A stretch of DNA of 14,377 bases from positions 9,166 through 23,542 of the forward strand of contig DMMZ01000004.1 in the NCBI GenBank assembly GCA_003452915.1, read 5' to 3'. Of this stretch, positions 1 through 5,644 are shown in pieces. Source of the stretch: Clostridiales bacterium. GTDB lineage: Bacteria > Bacillota > Clostridia > Oscillospirales > CAG-382. The position numbers and the translations under genes are program-made. Each line of letters starts with the position of its first letter. Position 1 is the first letter of the stretch. The notes under the pieces were generated by a model. The model saw only the letters and a list, made by a program, of their open reading frames with translations, was not told where the DNA came from and did no database searches.

Positions 1-624
1 GAAGAATATAAGACTATAAAAGAACCTGCCTTTGCTGCAATTGTTGAACGAAAAAGTGAATTCATCGGTTATATAACACCTGTAAAAACAGAGGAAGAAG
101 CAATTGCTTTTATAAACAAAACAAAGAAAAAACATGTAGATGCCAGGCATAACGTATATGCGTATATCCTGCGTGATAACAATATAACTCGCTTTTCCGA
201 TGACGGTGAACCGCATGGAACCGCAGGACTTCCTGTCCTCGAATTACTGCGTAAAGAAGAATTGATCGATGTTGCGGTGGTAATAACTCGATATTTCGGT
301 GGTATTCTACTCGGAACAGGTGGGTTATTGCGTGCTTATACTGCAGCAGCCAAGGCAGCACTTGACAAAGCAGTTCCTGTTTTATACAAGAATTTTTCGG
401 TTATTTCAATTACTGCTTCCTATTCCGATTACCCGAAAATTGATTTTTATTTAGCTGGTATTTCTTGTATCCTTGATAATATAGAATATGGAACTGATGT
501 TGTATTATTAATAGCAATGCCAACAGAGGATTTCAATACACTAAAGAACCAAATAATAGATATAACCAGCAGCAGAGCAGTAATAAAATTCATAGGTAAC
601 AGATATGATTTTATAAAAGTATAG
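1..624 (+). CDS. yigZ: YigZ/IMPACT (UPF0029) family protein, 5' end outside the window
   Basis: The reading frame is open from base 1 to a TAG at 622-624, giving 207 visible residues. The first residues (EEYKTIKEPAFAAIVERKSE) match the usual family N-terminus, so only a few codons are probably missing. The family signature is plain: RHNVYAYIL at about residues 48-56, then RFSDDGEPHGTAG, then VVITRYFGGILLGTGGLLRAY. A shorter C-terminal alpha/beta part follows, as in the DUF1949 half of YigZ. The family is conserved but of poorly settled function: the eukaryotic homologue IMPACT regulates Gcn2, and bacterial members are cytosolic. There is no obvious terminator after the stop, so read-through into the next same-strand gene 88 bases downstream is possible. 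Confidence 0.93.
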   Translation, partial: EEYKTIKEPAFAAIVERKSEFIGYITPVKTEEEAIAFINKTKKKHVDARHNVYAYILRDNNITRFSDDGEPHGTAGLPVLELLRKEELIDVAVVITRYFGGILLGTGGLLRAYTAAAKAALDKAVPVLYKNFSVISITASYSDYPKIDFYLAGISCILDNIEYGTDVVLLIAMPTEDFNTLKNQIIDITSSRAVIKFIGNRYDFIKV

Positions 625-666
625 ATAATTAGTATTATACTCATTCTGACAACAAAAAGCCTTTTT

Positions 667-681
667 TTGCATATTATGCAA
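667..681. repeat. 15-bp perfect palindrome in the leader of the 713-1207 gene
   Basis: TTGCATATTATGCAA reads the same on both strands around its central base. It lies 31 bases upstream of the ATG at 713, before the ribosome binding site. It could be an operator half-site pair or part of a promoter. No convincing -35/-10 pair surrounds it, so its role is unassigned. Confidence 0.45.
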
Positions 682-712
682 GTAAAGAAGATGTTTTTGG
701 GGGGATATAAAG

Positions 713-1207
713 ATGAGTAAATATATATCTGTAGAAGGTAAAATTACCAGTATCGAGCCAATCCGAACAGGTGAGGATCGTCAAGAAAACTGCTGTAACT
801 TATTGATATCGGTTCGAACGGATAATAGAAACGTAATAAAATTTTTTGTAGATAACGATACATATTTTATTGACAATGTCAATGTTCGGCGTGGTGATAA
901 TATAATTGCTTTTTACGATTCGTCATTGCTGGTACCGCTGATATATCCGCCGCAATACCGAGCTGTTGTAATATCACGAAATATGCGATTTAAATTTGTA
1001 AAAGTAGGAAGATTCAATAGAGAACTTATAAGTGATGATGGTAACTTTAAGTTGAATTTAAGACCTGATACAAAAATTATCATGCGAAACAATCAGGATT
1101 TTTTATGCAACATATACGGTCGTGATGTTGCGGTTGTTTATTCCGTTTCAACAAAGAGTTTTCCGGCACAAATTACTCCGATTGAGATAATTGTGCTATG
1201 CAAATAA
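713..1207 (+). CDS. Small beta-rich cytosolic protein of unknown function
   Basis: This is a 164-residue protein that I cannot assign to a named function. A strong GGGGGG ribosome binding site lies 8 bases before the ATG. There is no signal peptide and no membrane segment. The sequence reads as consecutive beta strands: VEGKITSIEPI at residues 7-17, NLLISV at 29-34, NVIKFFVDNDTYFIDN at 40-55, then GDNIIAFYD. A conserved-looking block LIYPPQYRAVVI follows at about 76-87. That alternation suggests an OB-fold-like or small barrel domain, with a second strand-rich region at 92-163. I recall similar 'FYD..PLIYPPQY' blocks in uncharacterised clostridial proteins, but this is memory and not a search result. 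It lies 88 bases after the YigZ-family gene and converges on the VanZ-like gene with only 12 bases between stops. Confidence 0.8.
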   Translation: MSKYISVEGKITSIEPIRTGEDRQENCCNLLISVRTDNRNVIKFFVDNDTYFIDNVNVRRGDNIIAFYDSSLLVPLIYPPQYRAVVISRNMRFKFVKVGRFNRELISDDGNFKLNLRPDTKIIMRNNQDFLCNIYGRDVAVVYSVSTKSFPAQITPIEIIVLCK

Positions 1208-1219
1208 TTTAAATAAAAA

Positions 1220-1804
1220 CTAAAATTTAAACTTTTTTACCTTGTCAGGAAGAAATTTTTCTAATATTTTATATAATAGAAATCCTAAAGCTGCACCTGA
1301 TGCATTGAGCCATAAATCGTCAATGTCTGTTTCCCTCGCAATATGTAACTGGCAAATCTCAACAAACATTGAGCATAAAAAGCCAGTAAATACAGCTTTT
1401 GAAAGAGTTGCAGGTTTCCATAGCAAAGCGGGAAAAAATCCGAATGGTAAAAACATTATTATGTTGCCAATTACATTTATTAAAAAATAATTGATGTTCT
1501 TCTCAAGAAATAATGTTTTGTATGTATCGCTAAACACTTTAAACGGTATCAAATTTATACTTCCGTTCCCGTCTGTAATAAATTCAATCTCGAAACCGTT
1601 AATTTTAAACGCAGGCAGAATGGTTACCGAAGACAAACCAATAATAAAAGATACAAATATTAGTAAAGCAAGCTCATGTAAATAATTAAATTTTATTATT
1701 TTATTCTTGCTTTTAAGATGAAAAAACCTTAATATCAGAAAAATAGGTATTGCCATAAACATAAAAGGCAACATATATGATATGTATTTAAAAATAACTG
1801 TCAT
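1220..1804 (-). CDS. VanZ-like family integral membrane protein
   Basis: The protein has 194 residues with about five predicted membrane helices, roughly at residues 7-27, 43-65, 107-128, 135-152 and 164-182. VanZ-family marks are visible: NLIPF at 84-88, NVIGNIIMFLPFG at 110-122, VEICQL at 148-153, the R..TDIDD cluster at 157-163 and N..GAALG at 167-173. VanZ itself gives low-level teicoplanin resistance; the role of most chromosomal homologues is unknown, so no resistance claim is made. The frame stays open to 1852. I chose the internal ATG at 1804 because GGAGG sits 7 bases before it and because the promoter at 1824-1852 would lie inside any longer form. It converges with the plus-strand gene ending at 1207. 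Confidence 0.9.
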   Translation of the reverse strand: MTVIFKYISYMLPFMFMAIPIFLILRFFHLKSKNKIIKFNYLHELALLIFVSFIIGLSSVTILPAFKINGFEIEFITDGNGSINLIPFKVFSDTYKTLFLEKNINYFLINVIGNIIMFLPFGFFPALLWKPATLSKAVFTGFLCSMFVEICQLHIARETDIDDLWLNASGAALGFLLYKILEKFLPDKVKKFKF

Positions 1805-1823
1805 ATAAATCCCTCCTGTGAAC

Positions 1824-1852
1824 ATTATAACATGAAATTTACATTTAAGCAA
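1824..1852 (-). promoter_or_regulatory. Promoter of the VanZ-like gene
   Basis: On the minus strand TTGCTT (1852-1847) is followed by exactly 17 bases and TATAAT (1829-1824), a good SigA-type pair. The start point would fall near 1817, leaving a very short leader that begins at the GGAGG site. This fixes the gene start at 1804. Confidence 0.75.
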
Positions 1853-1890
1853 TACATTAGGTAGAAAAATAAAAATTTATTCATAAATTC

Positions 1891-1934
1891 AAAAATTCTG
1901 CACTGACTTTAAATACAGTCAGTGCAGAATTTTT
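1891..1934 (-). terminator. Intrinsic terminator after the QueG-like operon
   Basis: Two 18-base arms at 1891-1908 and 1917-1934 are perfectly complementary, with an 8-base loop. Each arm ends in a run of T or A, giving a T tract on both strands. The hairpin starts 9 bases after the stop codon of the minus-strand gene ending at 1944, so it should end that transcript. The structure is symmetrical and could also block plus-strand readthrough. Confidence 0.88.
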
Positions 1935-1943
1935 TTCTATATT

Positions 1944-3089
1944 TTATTTATTGCCGCTTAATTCAACCTTATCTTTATATCCATATTCGTTTTCTCTCAG
2001 TCCTGGATATTTTTCTTCTACAAATTTATCACGGAAAGGATTTACATGCTTTTCTGTCGGGGTTGATTTATTTGATAGCAACCAGGATTTTTTACGGTAG
2101 AAGGGATTATGGAATCTGTTTTCAATTCTGCCAGAACGTTCAAGACTGTCCATGCAGGCACGAATACAACCTCTGGCTCCGCATATGGCATAATATCCTG
2201 TATGCTTCATTATATAGTTATAATATTGTACTATCGCATTGTCGCCGTCCTCATAGTATGTAGTACTCCATTTACCACCTGCAACCGTATATGAAAGCCT
2301 GTACGCTTCCTCCTCTGTCATATCGGAGCTACGAACATCGAAAGCCATGTTGGGGAAAGCTTTTTTAAGAAAAGGTGAAATTTCATTATTTAAACCATGA
2401 TGGGTAAGTGTACAACGCCCCATCTTTACATCTCCGTACCAAACCTTTTTTTCTCCATAATCAATGCTAATACGTGTATCTTTATCTTTTAATGAAGGAA
2501 TAGCGTCACCAGGACATTCTCTTACGCATGCTCCGCAGTGAGAGCAAATACTTCCGGTGTCCATGATAGGATCAGGCTCAAGCTCCGCATCAGTTAAAAT
2601 CAGACCTAATCTAAGACGAGGACCGAATTTTTTATTCAAAAACACTTTCGAATAACCTATCTCTCCGACACCTGTACCCGCTGCAATTAGTCTTATACTA
2701 GGTACTATATTTGGCGGCAATCTGTTTGGCGCAACTGGTTCGGAAACAGGATTTCTTTCGGAAACAGCAGGGTAGTGTGCTACAGCTTCCCAGCCGAAGT
2801 CCTCTATAAATCTGCAAAGCTCGTATGTAAGTCGGGGTCGCAGTAAGGTATTTAATTTATTATAAGAATAAAAAGTGTAATTATGCCAGTGTGTACCCTC
2901 CTCAATACCTCGGTAAGTTCCTCTCGGTATACGCATAACTATCGCAATTACCGATTTTGCGGAAGGGAAATAGCTTTTTGGTGACATAAGAACCGGTGCT
3001 AAATCAAACCGCTCAATATTACCGATACCGATATCATCAATACCTAGTTCTTTTGCTCTTGCTTTTATCATTTCGGATGTAAGTTTCAT
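1944..3089 (-). CDS. QueG-like (COG1600-type) iron-sulfur reductase, larger paralogue
   Basis: The protein has 381 residues and resembles the epoxyqueuosine reductase/reductive dehalogenase superfamily. The segment GEIGYSKVFLNKKFGPRLRL (142-161) followed by GLILTDAEL corresponds to the conserved GW.GKN..L.....G...LGE..TDL block of QueG. A ferredoxin-type motif follows, with Cys182, 185, 188 and 192 (CxxCxxCxxxCP). A further cysteine group, Cys303, 308 and 312, lies in a CGARGCIRAC stretch unlike the usual second QueG cluster. There is no Tat signal, so it is cytosolic and not a respiratory dehalogenase. An AGGAG site lies 8 bases before the ATG, and only 4 bases separate it from the upstream paralogue. 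Homologues are often labelled epoxyqueuosine reductase, but two diverged copies beside an AraC regulator argue for a different, inducible redox substrate. The true substrate is unknown. Confidence 0.85.
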   Translation of the reverse strand: MKLTSEMIKARAKELGIDDIGIGNIERFDLAPVLMSPKSYFPSAKSVIAIVMRIPRGTYRGIEEGTHWHNYTFYSYNKLNTLLRPRLTYELCRFIEDFGWEAVAHYPAVSERNPVSEPVAPNRLPPNIVPSIRLIAAGTGVGEIGYSKVFLNKKFGPRLRLGLILTDAELEPDPIMDTGSICSHCGACVRECPGDAIPSLKDKDTRISIDYGEKKVWYGDVKMGRCTLTHHGLNNEISPFLKKAFPNMAFDVRSSDMTEEEAYRLSYTVAGGKWSTTYYEDGDNAIVQYYNYIMKHTGYYAICGARGCIRACMDSLERSGRIENRFHNPFYRKKSWLLSNKSTPTEKHVNPFRDKFVEEKYPGLRENEYGYKDKVELSGNK

Positions 3090-3093
3090 ACTA

Positions 3094-3963
3094 TTAATCT
3101 CCTGAACTTACTTCAACATTGTTTCCGGATATATCCTTGCCCCATGCTTCACGTTGTCTGAAGTTGTTATCGAAAATATTGCTAATCAACTTTATTTTTT
3201 CAAGGTGTGATATACAGGTACGATTGCACAATGCAGCAATTCTGTCGGGCTTACCTAAAGGACTTAAACGGTTTTTAACAGCTCCGTTTCCGCATTTCTT
3301 ACACTTTTCGTAATCAATTTTAGCTACCTTCATTTGTTTTCCGCATATTTCAATTATATTAAATTCGGTCTTGGAAATAGCTTTCAACGGACAAATTTCA
3401 ACACATTTCAAACAACCGTCGCAAACTGACTTTTCCAAAATCGGTGTTGGCATTAATTCGGCATCGGTAATAATCATATGGAAACGTTGACGTGAACCAA
3501 GTGATTCGGAAAATAAAATATCATTATATGATATTTCGGCAACACCCGCAGCAACGGCGGCATATGCAAAATCAGGAAAAACGTTTGGTACAGGTCTATC
3601 TGATGAAACTGCAACGCCCTGAGGTTTTACTTCTGAGGGATTGGGAAAAACAGGAACAGCTTCCCATCCTTCATCCTCAATTGCTCTGGTCAGGTCGTAG
3701 CATGCAACAGACAGAAATTCATCCTCAAGCCAATCGGCGCCGAAAAAACCGTAATCAATAAAATTCGTACCTTCCTCAACACCCCTGAGCGAACCTCTGC
3801 AAATTCGTTTACCAAGCATAATCACAGTCTTTCCTTCGGGAAAAATCGAAAAAGGATTCAATGAAGCAGGCAACTTGTCAAAACGTTCCTTTGGTGCGAA
3901 ACCCAATAAATCAATACCTGATTTTTTTGCACAGTCAAAAATCTTCTCTTCGATTAATTTCAT
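3094..3963 (-). CDS. QueG-like (COG1600-type) iron-sulfur reductase, smaller paralogue
   Basis: This 289-residue protein is the first gene of the two-gene operon and is clearly homologous to the next one. Shared features include the MKL start, GIDxxGx near residue 16, FPxxKxVI at 41-48, RGxxRGxEEGT at 56-66 and AGVAEISY followed by TDAELMPTPI. The ferredoxin motif uses Cys181, 184, 187 and 191 (CDGCLKCVEICP). A further CxxC (221, 224) and a CNRTC pair (246, 250) may bind a second cluster. It lacks about 90 C-terminal residues relative to its partner. AAGGAG lies 9 bases before the ATG. The two proteins may form a heteromer. No Tat or Sec signal is visible, so it should be cytosolic. Substrate unknown; a true QueG role is possible but not favoured. 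Confidence 0.85.
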   Translation of the reverse strand: MKLIEEKIFDCAKKSGIDLLGFAPKERFDKLPASLNPFSIFPEGKTVIMLGKRICRGSLRGVEEGTNFIDYGFFGADWLEDEFLSVACYDLTRAIEDEGWEAVPVFPNPSEVKPQGVAVSSDRPVPNVFPDFAYAAVAAGVAEISYNDILFSESLGSRQRFHMIITDAELMPTPILEKSVCDGCLKCVEICPLKAISKTEFNIIEICGKQMKVAKIDYEKCKKCGNGAVKNRLSPLGKPDRIAALCNRTCISHLEKIKLISNIFDNNFRQREAWGKDISGNNVEVSSGD

Positions 3964-4003
3964 AAATCAATACTCCTTATTTTAAAAATGATTTACCATA
4001 TAC

Positions 4004-4031
4004 TTGCATTTTAAAGGTTTTATGTTATAAT
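4004..4031 (+). promoter_or_regulatory. Promoter of the AraC-family gene, in the divergent control region
   Basis: TTGCAT (4004-4009), a 16-base spacer and TATAAT (4026-4031) form a plausible SigA promoter about 95 bases before the regulator start. On the minus strand a weaker TATAAC (4029-4024) overlaps the same -10 and could serve the reductase operon, but its -35 is poor. A 9-base inverted repeat (AAAAATGAT at 3984, its complement at 4083) brackets the region. Confidence 0.6.
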
Positions 4032-4126
4032 ATCAATAAAATAAACGCAAATAAATTTAACTTTTCGAAACTTACGCCATTCATCATTTTTAGCAAAAAT
4101 TAAATATTAATATAATGGAGTATACA

Positions 4127-4900
4127 ATGAACTTTTTTGAATTGAAAAATATTACAATCAACAGCTTCAGCGTATATCGCTGTATTGTAGATAAAAGTAC
4201 TCTTTCTATAATGCCAAGAGACTTTCACAGCTTATCGTATCGGATCAGTGGTAAAACAGAGATAAGTTCAAACTGTATAAGCTGGCTTTCGGAAAAAGGA
4301 GCTATTACATATGTTCCTAAAGGAAAAGCATATTCTCATAACGTAAAACAACCGTCGGAAATAATAGCTATTCATTTTAATATCGCAGAGGATATTGTTG
4401 CAGACGTTAATGTATTAACACCACAAAATATTAACGAGATAGAAAAATTGTTCTATTCTCTTATAAAGCACTGGGAGCAGAATCCTTCCTCGGGTGATAT
4501 AAACTGTATGTTGTTAATATATAGAATACTATCAAAGTTAAATAAAAATAACGATTATAATGACGCATATAAAAACCACCGGCTGCTTGAACCGGCGGTA
4601 GAATATATGAGGACAAAATATTCGGATTTTAATATAAGCGTATCTTATCTTGCGAATTTATCCGGGGTGAGTGAAGCATATTTCAGGCGGCAATTTGAAC
4701 AAGCGTTTGGAATGTCACCTGTTAAGTATTTAAAAAAGCTGCGTATAGACTGTGCACAGCGACTATTAGAAACGGGATTTTACTCGGTAGGAGAAGTTGC
4801 TTTCCGTTCAGGGTTTGCTAGCACAAGCTATTTTTGTACCCAATTCAGAATCAATTGCGGTGTTACACCGCATGAATATACAGAAATGGCAAGAATATAA
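4127..4900 (+). CDS. AraC/XylS-family transcriptional regulator
   Basis: The protein has 257 residues from ATG 4127. An in-frame ATG exists at 4115, but GGAG at 4117-4120 sits 6 bases before 4127 and overlaps the first ATG, so 4127 is preferred. The N-terminal 90 residues look like a cupin-type ligand sensor: a run of strands including SLSYRISGKTEISS, then ITYVPKGKAYSHNV. The C-terminal 100 residues hold the double helix-turn-helix. Its first part is ISVSYLANLSGVSEAYFRRQ; the second is SVGEVAFRSGFASTSYFCTQ, followed by the typical GVTPHEY ending. It is divergent from the two QueG-like genes across a 163-base gap, the usual arrangement for a local activator. The inducer cannot be read from sequence. 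Its stop abuts the stop of the next gene with no gap. Confidence 0.92.
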   Translation: MNFFELKNITINSFSVYRCIVDKSTLSIMPRDFHSLSYRISGKTEISSNCISWLSEKGAITYVPKGKAYSHNVKQPSEIIAIHFNIAEDIVADVNVLTPQNINEIEKLFYSLIKHWEQNPSSGDINCMLLIYRILSKLNKNNDYNDAYKNHRLLEPAVEYMRTKYSDFNISVSYLANLSGVSEAYFRRQFEQAFGMSPVKYLKKLRIDCAQRLLETGFYSVGEVAFRSGFASTSYFCTQFRINCGVTPHEYTEMARI

Positions 4901-5608
4901 TTAATCTCCAAAGGTAAATTCGACAGTGTTATCTACCGAATTTCCTGCAATAGGAGTCAGATTCAAATAAAAAGACTTATTTCGGTTGCCTTGAACTTTG
5001 TACCTTTCTGCATTATCAGCGAAGTAATCGACATAGACATCCAGAGAAAGGCCTTTTTCATCGCTTACAATAACAACAGATAGATTTAGGGTGGTTAAAA
5101 AGTACCACTTTTTATTAAAATACTTGAATCTTATATGTAAATCATCATCAAGATTTTTAACACATTCTTCGCCTGTCAGTTCGTAAAGCTTGTCTTTATT
5201 AATTGCAAAAGTAAGAGTATAATATCCTTCTTCACCGCCGGTAACTGAGAATGCACTTACTCCGTAATTACCGTCTATACTATTATCCAAGAATATTGAA
5301 TTAGCTATATCATCCTCAAAAGAAGTATCTGAAACCTCCTCAAGTGTTATTGTAACAGCGGTCTGATCATTGTAAAAAGATTTTGCGTAGGTGGGGTTGC
5401 ACTCTTGTTCATTTACCATTATTGCTATTTCACCGGAGATTCTATCTCCCTTGTATAGTCGGACATGCAAAAAAGAGAACACTCCGGATAAATACAGTAT
5501 TATAGCTAAAATAATAGAACCTATGGTATATACTATAAACATTCTAATTTTATCGTGTTTGTTTTTCTTTTTTGGTGTACTGATAACGGTTATAGGTGTC
5601 TGATCCAT
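4901..5608 (-). CDS. Single-span membrane protein with extracytoplasmic domain, function unknown
   Basis: The protein has 235 residues and I do not recognise the family. The N-terminus is short and lysine-rich (PKKKNKHDKIR, residues 12-22), followed by one hydrophobic helix at about 23-47. This implies the N-terminus inside and a roughly 185-residue domain outside. That domain is rich in strands and acidic residues (DTSFEDDIANSIF, GEEGYYTLTFAINKDKLYEL). No cysteine motif or catalytic pattern stands out; there is no lipobox. GAGGAG lies 7 bases before the ATG. It follows the sulfur-transfer gene by 36 bases on the same strand with no promoter between, so it is probably cotranscribed. Whether it takes part in sulfur metabolism is inference from position only. 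Confidence 0.8.
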   Translation of the reverse strand: MDQTPITVISTPKKKNKHDKIRMFIVYTIGSIILAIILYLSGVFSFLHVRLYKGDRISGEIAIMVNEQECNPTYAKSFYNDQTAVTITLEEVSDTSFEDDIANSIFLDNSIDGNYGVSAFSVTGGEEGYYTLTFAINKDKLYELTGEECVKNLDDDLHIRFKYFNKKWYFLTTLNLSVVIVSDEKGLSLDVYVDYFADNAERYKVQGNRNKSFYLNLTPIAGNSVDNTVEFTFGD

Positions 5609-5644
5609 TTATAAGCTCCTCGTGAATTATGAAAAATAAAATTA

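Noticed and set aside
640..670. Terminator after the YigZ-family gene (AAAAAGCCTTTTTTT)
   Set aside because: The A and T runs would leave no loop, so no stable hairpin forms.
1805..1852. Longer N-terminus for the VanZ-like protein (start at 1852)
   Set aside because: The extension contains the promoter and lacks a ribosome binding site; the internal ATG at 1804 has GGAGG at good spacing.
3492..3761. Plus-strand open frame inside the smaller QueG-like gene
   Set aside because: Low-complexity Gln/Arg-rich translation, no ribosome binding site, and fully antisense to a well-supported gene.
1944..3963. Respiratory reductive dehalogenase (RdhA)
   Set aside because: No twin-arginine signal, no adjacent small membrane anchor (RdhB), and only one classic ferredoxin motif per protein.
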